From the NCBI RefSeq assembly GCF_036014015.1, contig NZ_CP107905.1, positions 5,952,001 to 6,016,000 of the forward strand: a stretch of 64,000 nt of DNA, in the 5' to 3' direction. The translations under genes and the position numbers were made by a program. Below, one piece after another: positions 51,418 to 59,983 of this stretch (its first letter is position 1; each line of letters opens with the position of its first letter). The notes beneath the pieces were generated by a model. That model worked only from the letters and a program-made list of their open reading frames with translations, did not search any database and had not been told where the DNA came from. Origin of the DNA: Streptomyces sp. NBC_00457 (GTDB lineage: Bacteria; Actinomycetota; Actinomycetes; Streptomycetales; Streptomycetaceae).

Positions 51418-52347
51418 TCAGGCCGCGCTGACCTCCCCGGTCACCGCCACCCGCCCCACCAGCTCCTCGTACGCCCTTCGGTCGAACTCGCCCGCCGCCG
51501 GCGCCATGACGGTCGCCGCCGACAGGGCGATCGCCCGGACCAGTCGGTCCGGCCACGGCAAGTGCTCGACGAGGCCCGACAGCAGGCCCGCGACCGCGGA
51601 GTCGCCCGCGCCGGTCGGGTTGCCGTGCACCGGGGCGGGCGGGGCCGCGCGCCAGCGGCCCTCCGGAGTCACCGCGAGCAGTCCCTCCGGGCCCAGCGAC
51701 GCGACGACCGCGTGGGCGCCGCGACGGCGGGCGTCCTGCGTGGCGCGGAACGGCTCGTGGGAGCCGGTGAGTTCGGCGAGTTCGTCGGCGTTGGGCTTGA
51801 TCAGATCGGGGCGGGCGGCGACTCCGCGGCGGAGCGGTTCACCGCTGGTGTCGAGGAGGACCGGGACGCCCGCCGCCCTCGCGTCCCGGATCAGTCCCGC
51901 ATACGCGCCCACCGGCACGCCCGGCGGCAGGCTCCCGCACAGGGCCACCGCGGAGGCCGACGGGAGCAGATCCTCGTATGCCTCCTGGAAGGCGGACCAC
52001 TCGGCGGGGGTGATGACCGGGCCGGGCTCGTTGAGCTGGGTCGTGTCGCCGGTCTGTTCGTCCACGACGGCTATCGTGCGGCGGGTCGGGCCGGAGATCG
52101 GGACGAGGGCGTCCACCAGGCCCGGTGTGGTGGTGAGTCGGTCCTGGACGACGCGGCCCGTCGCGCCGCCCGTGAAGCCGGTGACCGTCACCTCGTGGCC
52201 GAGGGCGGCGAGTACGCGGGCCACGTTGAGGCCTTTGCCTCCCGGGCGTTCGGTCACCTCGGTCACCCGGTGCGAGGTGTGCGGCCGTAGTGCCCGTACG
52301 CGGTAGGTGATGTCGAGAGCGGTGTTCAGCGTGACCGTGAGGATCAC
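51418..52347 (-). CDS. PfkB-family 1-phosphofructokinase-type sugar kinase
   Basis: A 309-residue kinase. ERPGGKGLNVARVLAALG is the substrate glycine motif and NPTGAGDSAVAGLL the catalytic motif (Asp base). It resembles 1-phosphofructokinase and tagatose-6-phosphate kinase, which phosphorylate sugar phosphates. No PTS gene is adjacent. Separated from nagA by 131 bp on the same strand. The position beside nagKA suggests amino-sugar or hexose metabolism. Confidence 0.87.
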   Translation of the reverse strand: MILTVTLNTALDITYRVRALRPHTSHRVTEVTERPGGKGLNVARVLAALGHEVTVTGFTGGATGRVVQDRLTTTPGLVDALVPISGPTRRTIAVVDEQTGDTTQLNEPGPVITPAEWSAFQEAYEDLLPSASAVALCGSLPPGVPVGAYAGLIRDARAAGVPVLLDTSGEPLRRGVAARPDLIKPNADELAELTGSHEPFRATQDARRRGAHAVVASLGPEGLLAVTPEGRWRAAPPAPVHGNPTGAGDSAVAGLLSGLVEHLPWPDRLVRAIALSAATVMAPAAGEFDRRAYEELVGRVAVTGEVSAA

Positions 52348-52478
52348 CTGGGCCGACCTCCCCCGATGGATGCGGAATGCCGCGTGCCGTCTGTCTGTCC
52401 GGATGTCAGATCATGCCAAAGAGACGGCCGCCGAGCCCAGTCCCGGGTCGGCCACCGTCTCGCTGACTGCCGGACGGA

Positions 52479-53690
52479 TCAGCCCAGTTGGGGATTCACT
52501 ACCCATTCGCCCCTGCGCATGACGCCCTTGAGCTCGAAGTCCGTGTCGAGGATCACCAGGTCGGCGTACTTGCCCGGCTCCAGCGAGCCGATCGTGTCGT
52601 ACATCCCAAGCAGCCTGGCCGGGTTGGCGGACAGGGCCGTGACCGTGTCCTCCACCGGGAGGCGGTCGATCGTCACCGCGCGCTTGAAGGCGCGGTCCAG
52701 GGTGAGGGTGGAGCCGGCGATCGAGCCGCCCTCCACCAGCCGGGCCACGCCCTCGCTGACCTCGACCTCCAGCGGGCCGAGCATGTAGCGGCCGTCGCCG
52801 AAACCGGCCGCGTCCATCGCGTCGGTGATGAACGCCACGCGGCTCGCTCCCGCGTGGTGGAAGGCGAGTTGGAGGGAGGCGGGGTGGAGGTGCGTGCCGT
52901 CGTTGATCAGCTCGACGGTGATGCGGTCGTCCTCCAGGAGCGCGGCGATCGGGCCCGGCGACCTGTGTCCCAGCGTCGGCATCGCGTTGAAGAGGTGCGT
53001 CGCGACCGTCGCGCCCGCCTCGATCGCCTCCACCGTCTGCTCGTACGTCGCGTCCGTGTGGCCGATCGCCGCGATGACGCCGTGCTCGGCCAGCAGTCTC
53101 ACGGAGTCGATGCCGCCCGGGAGTTCGGTCGCGAGCGTGACCATCTTCGCCTTGCCGCGCGCCGCGTCGATCAGTTTGCGGACCTCCGCGGGGTCCGGGT
53201 CCCGCAGCAGTTCCTCGGAGTGCGCGCCCTTGCGGCACGGGGAGATGAACGGGCCCTCGAAGTGGATGCCGGCGATGTCGCCCTGCTCGGCGAGTTCGCT
53301 GAGCAGGCCCGCGCGCTGGACCAGGAAGTCCATGTCGCCGGTGACGGTGGAGGCGACGAGGGTGGTGGTGCCGTGCAGGCGGTGGGTGTGGATGCCGGTG
53401 ACTACGTCGTCCGGGGTGCCTGAGGTGAACGAGGCTCCGCCTCCGCCGTGGTTGTGGATGTCGACGAAGCCGGGGAGTAGCCAGTGGTTGGTTACGTCGA
53501 TTACCTGGGCGTTCTCCGGGGCCGTTGCGGCGATTCGCGTGCCGTCGACGATTACTGAGCCGTCTTTGACGGTTCCTGTGGGCATGACCACGTTGGCACC
53601 GGACAGGACGAGGGGGGCCTTCGCCGTCGCGGGCTGCGGGCCGGTGGGGGCTTGTCGCGCAGTTCCCCGCGCCCCTGAGGGGGTTGCCAT
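52479..53690 (-). CDS. nagA: N-acetylglucosamine-6-phosphate deacetylase, with a repeat-derived N-terminus
   Basis: A 403-residue enzyme that removes acetate from GlcNAc-6-P. Amidohydrolase marks: DIHNHGGGG, HFEGPF, GHTDA, THLFNAM and ITDAMDAAG. The ATG at 53690 overlaps the nagK stop (TGATG), and ggaggtaac precedes it, so this start is well supported. About 17 N-terminal codons (PSGARGTARQAPTGPQ) come from a dispersed intergenic repeat at 53632-53683. The conserved fold begins around VLSGANVVMP (residue 28). Second gene of the nagKA operon. Confidence 0.92.
   Translation of the reverse strand: MATPSGARGTARQAPTGPQPATAKAPLVLSGANVVMPTGTVKDGSVIVDGTRIAATAPENAQVIDVTNHWLLPGFVDIHNHGGGGASFTSGTPDDVVTGIHTHRLHGTTTLVASTVTGDMDFLVQRAGLLSELAEQGDIAGIHFEGPFISPCRKGAHSEELLRDPDPAEVRKLIDAARGKAKMVTLATELPGGIDSVRLLAEHGVIAAIGHTDATYEQTVEAIEAGATVATHLFNAMPTLGHRSPGPIAALLEDDRITVELINDGTHLHPASLQLAFHHAGASRVAFITDAMDAAGFGDGRYMLGPLEVEVSEGVARLVEGGSIAGSTLTLDRAFKRAVTIDRLPVEDTVTALSANPARLLGMYDTIGSLEPGKYADLVILDTDFELKGVMRRGEWVVNPQLG
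53632..53683 (-). repeat. Dispersed repeat, copy 3, inside the nagA 5' coding region
   Basis: Inverted relative to copies 1 and 2: gggccggtgggggcttgtcgcgcagttccccgcgcccctg core. It starts 6 bp after the nagA ATG and is in frame. Same element as at 8828, 56314 and 61274. Confidence 0.85.
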
Positions 53691-54634
53691 CAGGTCGTTA
53701 CCTCCGTGCGGTCAGTTGTGTCTAGGAGATCCCAGGCCAGGAGTCCGGCACCGAGGCAACCAGCCGTGTCCCCAAGGGCCGCGGGGACGATTTCCGGCAG
53801 TTTCTGGAAGGTCACGCGTTGCTTCACCGCGTCCCGCAGCGGTGTGAACAACGTTTCCCCCGCCTCGGCCAGGCCGCCACCGATGATGAGGGTGCGGGGG
53901 TCCAGCAGGGTGAGGGCGGTGGTCAGGCCGTCGGCCAGGGCGGAGATGGCGTCCTGCCAGATGGCGAGGGCCTTGGGGTCGCCGGAGGTCATGGCCTTGG
54001 CGCAGTCCGCCGCGTCCGCGTCGGGGTTTCCGGAGGCGTCGGCCCATGCGCTGCTCACGGCCGCCGCCGAGGCGTACCGCTCCAGGCAGCCGCACTGACC
54101 GCATGGACAGGGGGCCCCTGCCGGTCGTACGACGATGTGGCCGATCTCGCCCGCGAAGCCGTGCGCGCCCGACTCCACGCGGCCCTCGATGCCGATCGCG
54201 CCCGCTATGCCGGTGCCGAGGGCGACGAAGAGGAAGCGGTCGGTGCCCTGGCCCGCGCCGATGCGGCCCTCGGCGAGGCCGCCGGTGCGGACGTCGTGGC
54301 CGAGGGCGACGGGGACGTTGCCGATGCGGGCGGTGAGCAGGTCGCGCAGGGGTACGTCGCGCCAGCCGAGGTTGGCCGAGTAGGCGGCGATGCCGTGTTC
54401 CTCGTCGACGATGCCGGGGACGGCGACTCCGGCGGCGGCCGCGGGCTCGCCGAAGGCCTGGTCGCCGTACGCGTGTAGCTCCGCGGCGAAGTCGAGGATG
54501 TGCTCGACGACGGCCCCGGGTCCGCGCTCGCGGCCGGTGGCGCGGCGGGCCCGGTGCAGCAGCTCGCCCTTCGCCCCTACCAGGGCGGCCTTCATCCCGG
54601 TGCCGCCCACGTCGAGGGCGATGACATGTCTCAC
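53690..54634 (-). CDS. nagK: ROK-family N-acetylglucosamine kinase
   Basis: A 314-residue sugar kinase that phosphorylates GlcNAc (or glucose). ALDVGGTGMKAA is the ATP loop, GTGIAGAIG the second, GEIGHI the catalytic region, and CPCGQCGCLE the zinc-binding ROK motif. The stop overlaps the nagA ATG by one base. Upstream lie two dre-like sites for DasR. Together with nagA it feeds GlcNAc into central metabolism; the released GlcNAc/GlcN phosphates are DasR ligands. Confidence 0.93.
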   Translation of the reverse strand: MRHVIALDVGGTGMKAALVGAKGELLHRARRATGRERGPGAVVEHILDFAAELHAYGDQAFGEPAAAAGVAVPGIVDEEHGIAAYSANLGWRDVPLRDLLTARIGNVPVALGHDVRTGGLAEGRIGAGQGTDRFLFVALGTGIAGAIGIEGRVESGAHGFAGEIGHIVVRPAGAPCPCGQCGCLERYASAAAVSSAWADASGNPDADAADCAKAMTSGDPKALAIWQDAISALADGLTTALTLLDPRTLIIGGGLAEAGETLFTPLRDAVKQRVTFQKLPEIVPAALGDTAGCLGAGLLAWDLLDTTDRTEVTT

Positions 54635-54661
54635 GGGGACAGTGTGGCCCGTGGACCCGCA

Positions 54662-54677
54662 AGAGGTCTAGTCCACT
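54662..54677 (-). promoter_or_regulatory. Candidate DasR site (dre), nagKA side
   Basis: AGAGGTCTAGTCCACT matches the dre consensus AGTGGTCTAGACCACT at 14 of 16 positions and lies 28 bp before the nagK ATG on the minus strand. Confidence 0.8.
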
Positions 54678-54679
54678 TG

Positions 54680-54695
54680 CGTGGTGTAGACCTTA
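54680..54695 (+). promoter_or_regulatory. Second, weaker dre-like site in the same gap
   Basis: CGTGGTGTAGACCTTA matches the dre core TGGTCTAGACCA at 10 of 12 positions. It is 2 bp from the first site and nearer the divergent binding-protein gene. Confidence 0.5.
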
Positions 54696-54758
54696 TGGCT
54701 ACGTATCGAAAGTTTTCGCGATGGTGACGCGCGATCGCGAAGGTGGGGCAGGAGAGCT

Positions 54759-56027
54759 GTGCAGGGGCGGAAGAGGACAGGGGCGATCGCGGTGGTGTCC
54801 GCTCTGGGCATGACGGCGGTGCTCGGCGGCTGCGGCCTCGGCGACGACGCGGACGAGGTGACCCTGAAGCTGGTCGCGGCCGACTACGGCGACAGCGCGG
54901 CCAACAGCTCCGAGAAGTACTGGGGCAAGCTGGTCGAGGAGTACGAGGCCGCCCACCCCGGGGTGAAGATCCAGGTCAGCGTCTACTCCTGGAACGACGT
55001 CGACCGCAAGGTCAAGGAGCTCGCCGACGCCGGCAAGGCCCCGGACATGGCGCAGATCGGCGCGTACGCCGACTACGCGGAAAAGGGCCTGCTCTACCGC
55101 GCCGACGACCTGCTCTCCATCGCCACCCAGGCCGGCTTCGCCTCCCAGCTCGCGAAGGCGGGGCAGGTGAACGGGATGCAGTACGGCATGCCCTTCGCCG
55201 CCTCCACCCGGCTGCTGTTCTACAACAAGGACCTCTTCAAGAAGGCCGGCCTCACCCCGCCGACCACCTGGGACGAGCTCGCCGCCGACGCCGCGGCGCT
55301 GAAGGCGGACGGGGTGAAGTACCCGTACGCCCTGCCGCTGGGGCCGGAGGAGGCGCAGGCCGAGACGATGCAGTGGCTGCTCAGCGGCGGGGGCGGCTAC
55401 ACCGACGGCTACGGCACCTACGGCATCGACTCCGCGCAGAACGTCGACACCTTCACCTGGCTCAAGGACGAACTCGTCGACAAGGGCCTGACCGGGCCCG
55501 TCGCGCCGGGCGAGCTGAACCGCGCCGACGCGTTCGCCGCGTTCGCCAAGGGGGACGTCGGCATGCTCAACGGGCACCCCTCGCTGATGCATATCGCCGG
55601 GAAGCAGGGCGTGAAGTTCGGCATGGTGCCGATGCCCGGCGTCGACGGTGAGAGCGACGCCACGATGGGGGTCGCCGACTGGATGACGGCGTTCAAGAAG
55701 AACGGGCACGCCGAGGAGGTCGGCGACTTCCTCGACTTCGTGTACGACGAGAAGAACGTGCTGGACTTCTCGCGTGAGTACGACCTGCTGCCGGTCACGA
55801 CGGACGCGTCCGCGACGATGACGGGGGCGAAGCAGGACGCCGATCTCAAGCCGTTCCTCGACGAGTTGCCGCTCTCCGAGCTGTATCCCGTCGGCAAGAC
55901 CTCCTGGGCCGAGGTCAGCGCGGCCGTCAAGGAGCGGATCGGGCAGGCCGTGGCATCCGGCGGCAATCCGTCGGCGGTGCTGAAGCAGTTGCAGGCGACG
56001 GCGGATTCGGCCGCGAGCTCCGAGTGA
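54759..56027 (+). CDS. ABC sugar-binding lipoprotein
   Basis: A 422-residue extracellular solute-binding protein (family 1). Lipobox LGGC (Cys about 25) anchors it in the membrane. The mature part has the usual two-lobe pattern (EYEAAHPGVKIQV, YGMPFAASTRLLFYNKDLFKKAGL, GDVGMLNGHP). Probably binds a sugar such as an amino sugar, given the divergent nagKA. GTG start at 54759. No permease gene lies next to it; MsiK at 10419 could power a distant permease. Confidence 0.9.
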   Translation: MQGRKRTGAIAVVSALGMTAVLGGCGLGDDADEVTLKLVAADYGDSAANSSEKYWGKLVEEYEAAHPGVKIQVSVYSWNDVDRKVKELADAGKAPDMAQIGAYADYAEKGLLYRADDLLSIATQAGFASQLAKAGQVNGMQYGMPFAASTRLLFYNKDLFKKAGLTPPTTWDELAADAAALKADGVKYPYALPLGPEEAQAETMQWLLSGGGGYTDGYGTYGIDSAQNVDTFTWLKDELVDKGLTGPVAPGELNRADAFAAFAKGDVGMLNGHPSLMHIAGKQGVKFGMVPMPGVDGESDATMGVADWMTAFKKNGHAEEVGDFLDFVYDEKNVLDFSREYDLLPVTTDASATMTGAKQDADLKPFLDELPLSELYPVGKTSWAEVSAAVKERIGQAVASGGNPSAVLKQLQATADSAASSE

Positions 56028-56296
56028 GGCCGGCTCCGCTGTCAGTGGCGGGGGATAGCGTGCGGGGTATGGAGCAGTTGGGCCGCAGGGAGCGGGACAT
56101 CCTTGCGCTCGAGCGCCGGGGTTTTCCGGGGCCGGGGGCGAAGGAGCGGGCGATACGGGAGGAGCTGGGGTTGGCGCCGGTGCGGTATTTCCAGCTGTTG
56201 AATGCGCTGCTGGATGACCCTCGGGCGCTTGCTCATGACCCGGTGACCGTGAATCGGCTGCGGCGGGTGCGGGATGCGCGGCGGGCGGAACGGTGA
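56024..56296 (+). CDS. Small DUF3263-like protein
   Basis: A 90-residue protein with basic helices. LGRRERDILALERRGFPGPG, KERAIREELGLAPVRYFQLLNALLDDP and VNRLRRVRDARR match the actinobacterial DUF3263 pattern, a helix-turn-helix-like fold. GTG overlaps the binding-protein stop by 4 bp. An internal ATG at 56069 would give 75 residues and is the more usual length. Probably DNA- or RNA-binding; function unknown. Confidence 0.75.
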   Translation: MRPAPLSVAGDSVRGMEQLGRRERDILALERRGFPGPGAKERAIREELGLAPVRYFQLLNALLDDPRALAHDPVTVNRLRRVRDARRAER

Positions 56297-56313
56297 GGGG
56301 TCCGTCGGCATGT

Positions 56314-56371
56314 GTTCGTCTGCGGGGCGGTGGGGGCTGGTCGCGCAGTTCCCCGCGCCCCTAAAGGGGCG
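56314..56371 (-). repeat. Dispersed repeat, copy 4
   Basis: gttcgtctgcggggcggtgg, then ggctggtcgcgcagttcccc and gcgcccctaaaggggcg. Closest to copy 5 (61274). Lies between the DUF3263 and otsB genes. Confidence 0.9.
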
Positions 56372-56403
56372 TTGCAGTCGGCCTCTCTGGATAGGGTTGC
56401 CCT

Positions 56404-57240
56404 ATGGGTAGCCCCGCGGATTCCTTGTCGACCCCCGTCACCCAAGCCGGCCGCGCCGGTCTCGCCGCTATCCTCCAGCGGCCCGGCGCGGCGATGATCG
56501 CTCTTGACTTCGATGGGACGCTCGCGCCGATCGTGGCGGATCCGGAGCGGGCGCGGGCGCATCCGGGGGCGGTGCCGGTGTTGGCCGCGCTGGCGCCGAA
56601 GGTGGCCGGTGTTGCGGTGATCACCGGGCGCCCGGCGGAGGTCGCCGTCCGGTACGGCGGCTTCTCCGGGGTTGCCGGGCTGGAACATCTCGTGGTCCTC
56701 GGCCACTACGGTGCCGAGCGCTGGGATGCCGTCACTGATGCCGTCACCGCCCCTCCGGCGCATCCCGGGGTCGCCGCCGTCCGCGCGGAGCTGCCGCCGC
56801 TTCTGGACGGGACCAACGCCTGGGTCGAGGAGAAGGGTGGCCAGGCCGTCGCCGTGCACACGCGCCGTGCCGACGATCCCCAGGCCGCCTTCGAGGCACT
56901 CCGCGAGCCGCTCGCTGACCTCGCCACCCGCAACGGCCTGATCGTCGAGCCGGGTCGCCTGGTCCTCGAACTCCGCCCGCGGGGCATGGACAAGGGTGTG
57001 GCCCTGACCGACCACGCTCGCGACATCGGCGCCGAGTCCGTCCTCTACGCCGGCGACGACCTCGGCGACCTTCCCGCCTACGCCGCCATCGACAAGCTCC
57101 GCTCCGACGGCACCCCCGGCCTGCTGGTGTGCAGCGGCAGCGACGAGGTGACCGAGCTGAGGGAACGGGCGGACGTGGTGGTGGACGGTCCGGCGGGGGT
57201 CGTGCGACTACTGGCGGAGCTGGCGGCCCGTATCGGGTAG
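56404..57240 (+). CDS. otsB: Trehalose-6-phosphate phosphatase
   Basis: A 278-residue HAD enzyme that dephosphorylates trehalose-6-phosphate. ALDFDGTLAPIV carries the nucleophile Asp, VITGRP motif II, and YAGDDLGDLPAY the metal-binding acidic motif. ATG start at 56404. Its last 33 bp overlap the convergent otsA. Trehalose protects spores and hyphae. Confidence 0.93.
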   Translation: MGSPADSLSTPVTQAGRAGLAAILQRPGAAMIALDFDGTLAPIVADPERARAHPGAVPVLAALAPKVAGVAVITGRPAEVAVRYGGFSGVAGLEHLVVLGHYGAERWDAVTDAVTAPPAHPGVAAVRAELPPLLDGTNAWVEEKGGQAVAVHTRRADDPQAAFEALREPLADLATRNGLIVEPGRLVLELRPRGMDKGVALTDHARDIGAESVLYAGDDLGDLPAYAAIDKLRSDGTPGLLVCSGSDEVTELRERADVVVDGPAGVVRLLAELAARIG

Positions 57241-58617
57241 GGCGTTCAGCTGATCCAGGAACCACTGCGCCGGCGGCAGTGCAGTCGCTGCCGCCGCCAG
57301 CCGCTTCGTCCGCTCGCCCCGCTCCCCGGCCGGCATCGTCAACGCCTCGTACAACGCCTCGGCCGTGCCCGTCACGTCGTACGGGTTCACGGTGATCGCG
57401 TCCTCGCCCAGCTCCTCGTACGCCCCCGCCTCCCGCGAAAGCACCAGTACGCAGCCCTCGTCGGAGACGACCGGCATCTCCTTGGCGACCAGGTTCATGC
57501 CGTCGCGGATCGGGTTGACGAGGGCTACGTCCGCGAGCCGGTAGGCAGCCAGAGAGCGGGCGAAGTCGTCCTTCACGTGCAGCACGACCGGCGTCCAGTC
57601 CGGTGTTCCGTACGCGGAGTTGATCTCCTCCGCGACCCGCTGCACCTCGGCCGTGTACTCCCGGTAGACGGCGAGATCCTGCCGCGACGGATACGCGAAC
57701 GCGACATGGACGACCCGCCCGCGCAGCTCGGGGTGGTCGTCGAGGAGCTGCCGGTACGCCAGCAGGCCGCGCACGATGTTCTTGGACAGCTCGGTGCGGT
57801 CGACCCGGACGATGGTCTGGCGGCCCGGGCCGATCTCGGCCCGCAGCGCGGCCATCCGTTCCTCGACGTCGGTCTCGTGCGAGCGCCGGCGCAGGAAGTC
57901 GGCGTCGGCGCCCAGCCCGTGCACGCCGATGCGGGTGTCGCCGAGCCCGCCGACGAGGACCTCGGCGCACGCGGTGAACGCGTCGGCCCAGCGGTGGGTG
58001 AGGAAGCCCAGCCGGTCGGCGCCGAGCATCCCGCGCAGCACCTGCTCGGCGATGTCGTCCGGCAGCATGCGGAAGTACTCCACCGGCGCCCACGGCGTGT
58101 GCGAGAAGTGGCCGATCCGCAGGTCGGGGCGGAGTTCGCGGAGCATGCCCGGCACCAGCGTCAGGTGGTAGTCCTGCACCAGCACCGCCGCTGAGGCCCC
58201 CGCCTCCTCGGCCAGCGCCTCGGCGAACGCGCGGTTGTAGCGGACGTACGACTCCCACTGGCGCCGGAACTCCGCGTCGAAGACCGGCTCCAGCGGCGTT
58301 TGGTACAGCAGGTGGTGGACGAACCAGAGGACCGAGTTCGCGATGCCGTTGTACGCGTCCGCGTGCACGTCGGCCGGAATGTCCAGCATCCGTACACCGG
58401 ACTCGCCGACTCCGCGCCGTACCGCCTCGCGGTCGCCGTCGCCGAGGGCCGAGCAGACCCACAGGGCGTCCGCGTCCGACCCGATCGCGGAGAGACCGGA
58501 CACCAGCCCGCCGCCGCCGCGTTTGGCGTGCAGCGAGCCGTCCTCCCGGACCCCGTACGAGACGGGGCCGCGGTTGGAGGCGACCAGTACCTGCGCAGCA
58601 CCGAAAGTTGCAGCCAT
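57208..58617 (-). CDS. otsA: Trehalose-6-phosphate synthase
   Basis: A 469-residue GT20 enzyme that joins UDP-glucose (or ADP/GDP-glucose) to glucose-6-phosphate. LVASNRGPVSYG and KRGGGGLVSGLSAIG bind the acceptor; QDYHLTLVPGML, VDRTELSKNI and NPIRDGMNLVAKE complete the active site. ATG at 58617; the frame opens 3 codons earlier. It makes the substrate of otsB although the two are transcribed towards each other. Confidence 0.94.
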   Translation of the reverse strand: MAATFGAAQVLVASNRGPVSYGVREDGSLHAKRGGGGLVSGLSAIGSDADALWVCSALGDGDREAVRRGVGESGVRMLDIPADVHADAYNGIANSVLWFVHHLLYQTPLEPVFDAEFRRQWESYVRYNRAFAEALAEEAGASAAVLVQDYHLTLVPGMLRELRPDLRIGHFSHTPWAPVEYFRMLPDDIAEQVLRGMLGADRLGFLTHRWADAFTACAEVLVGGLGDTRIGVHGLGADADFLRRRSHETDVEERMAALRAEIGPGRQTIVRVDRTELSKNIVRGLLAYRQLLDDHPELRGRVVHVAFAYPSRQDLAVYREYTAEVQRVAEEINSAYGTPDWTPVVLHVKDDFARSLAAYRLADVALVNPIRDGMNLVAKEMPVVSDEGCVLVLSREAGAYEELGEDAITVNPYDVTGTAEALYEALTMPAGERGERTKRLAAAATALPPAQWFLDQLNALPDTGRQLRQ

Positions 58618-58704
58618 ACGCCACAACCTAGCCCAGGCCAGAACCGCTCAAACGTGCGGCTCAGCGGTATACAACCGGCGCGTTCCGTTACGCCACGCGC
58701 ACGT

Positions 58705-59700
58705 TTATGCCGCTTTGCGGGACTGGTACTCGGTGATGTCGGCCATCGGAGGCCGTTCCTCCGTATCCACGGAGTAGGTGCGGGGTTCGAATCCGTCCTC
58801 GCTCCGTTCGAACTGGGTGAGGGAGGGGCGGATCAGATGGCCGCGGGCCAGCCTGAGCTGGGCCGTGCGGTAGATCGCGGCCGACATCCGGCCCAGGGCC
58901 TGGCCGTCCTGGTGCCGGTGCTTGCGGACGCCGATGTCGACCTGGGCGAGGGCGTCCAGGCCCACCAGATGCAGGGCGTCGACCAGCATGCCCAGCTCCA
59001 CGCCGTAGCCGACGGGGAACGGGAGCTGTTCCAGCAGGGAGCGGCGGGCCGCGTACTCACCGCCCAGCGGCTGGACGAATCCGGCCAGCTGCGGCCAGTG
59101 CATGTTCAGCAGGGGGCGGGCCATCAGTTCCGTCACCCGGCCGCCCTGGCCCGCCGCGCCGCCGAGCGGACGGTCGTACATCCCCTTGACGAGGTCGACC
59201 TCCGGGTCGGTGAGCAGCGGGCCGACGATGCCGGTGACGAAGTCCGACGAGAACTCCTTCAGGTCCGCGTCGATGAAGCAGACGATGTCACCGCTGGTGA
59301 CGAGGAGCGAGCGCCACAGGACCTCGCCCTTGCCGGGGACGGCCGGTATGCGCGGCAGGATGTCGTCGCGGTGGACGACCCGGGCGCCCGCGGCGGCGGC
59401 CACCTCGGAGGTGCGGTCGGTCGATCCCGAGTCGACTACGACGATCTCGTCGACGAGCGGGACCTGCTGCATGAGGTCGTGACGGATCACGGCGACGATC
59501 TCGCCGACCGTCTCCTCCTCGTTGAGCGCGGGCAGCACGACACTGACGGTCTGTCCCGTGGCGCGTTTCGCGGCCAGGATCTTGTGCAGCGGGCGATCGG
59601 TCAGGGACCAGGAGCGTGCGCTCAACCAGCGCTCGACTTCTTCCAGCACAGTAAGCGGCTCCTCACTGTCGCGGATCACGACTAGAGGTGTGTGATCCAT
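58705..59700 (-). CDS. gpgS: Glucosyl-3-phosphoglycerate synthase
   Basis: A 331-residue GT81-type glycosyltransferase that makes glucosyl-3-phosphoglycerate, the precursor of glucosylglycerate and methylglucose lipopolysaccharides. VVLPALNEEETVGEIV and DADLKEFSSDFVTG (metal DxD) are typical, with LNMHWPQLAGFVQPLGGEYA further on. Length and order match actinobacterial GpgS. Divergent from thrC. Confidence 0.9.
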   Translation of the reverse strand: MDHTPLVVIRDSEEPLTVLEEVERWLSARSWSLTDRPLHKILAAKRATGQTVSVVLPALNEEETVGEIVAVIRHDLMQQVPLVDEIVVVDSGSTDRTSEVAAAAGARVVHRDDILPRIPAVPGKGEVLWRSLLVTSGDIVCFIDADLKEFSSDFVTGIVGPLLTDPEVDLVKGMYDRPLGGAAGQGGRVTELMARPLLNMHWPQLAGFVQPLGGEYAARRSLLEQLPFPVGYGVELGMLVDALHLVGLDALAQVDIGVRKHRHQDGQALGRMSAAIYRTAQLRLARGHLIRPSLTQFERSEDGFEPRTYSVDTEERPPMADITEYQSRKAA

Positions 59701-59807
59701 CTCGCGGTTCGGACGACTATCTCAACTGTCCTGGCCTTCGGTTACAGTCTTGAACAACGCTGATGACCATCGCATGTCGGGGGTCGTTTGCGTCTACAAC
59801 TAAATAC

Positions 59808-59966
59808 CGCTCATCCAGAGGGGCAGAGGGATACGGCCCGTTGAAGCCCCGGCAACCCTCCAGTCGGTACTCGTAGATCAGTGTTGATCGTTCTCCGCGA
59901 GGCTCCCGGCTAGGGAAGGTGCCAAATCCGTCTCACGGCGAGATGCGTCGTGAGGAAGATGAGGAG
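59808..59966 (+). promoter_or_regulatory. SAM-I (S-box) riboswitch overlapping the thrC ribosome site
   Basis: The core agaggggcagagggatacgg, then gcccgttgaagccccggcaacc, and the later aaggtgccaaatcc are S-box consensus. P4-like stem: ctcacg (59932-59937) with cgtgag (59949-59954). P1: ctcatc (59810-59815) can pair with gatgag (59958-59963), which reaches into the purine-rich ribosome site (gaggagaaagg). SAM binding would hide that site, so control is translational. Confidence 0.85.
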
Positions 59967-59983
59967 AAAGGGCCTCGCCTCAC

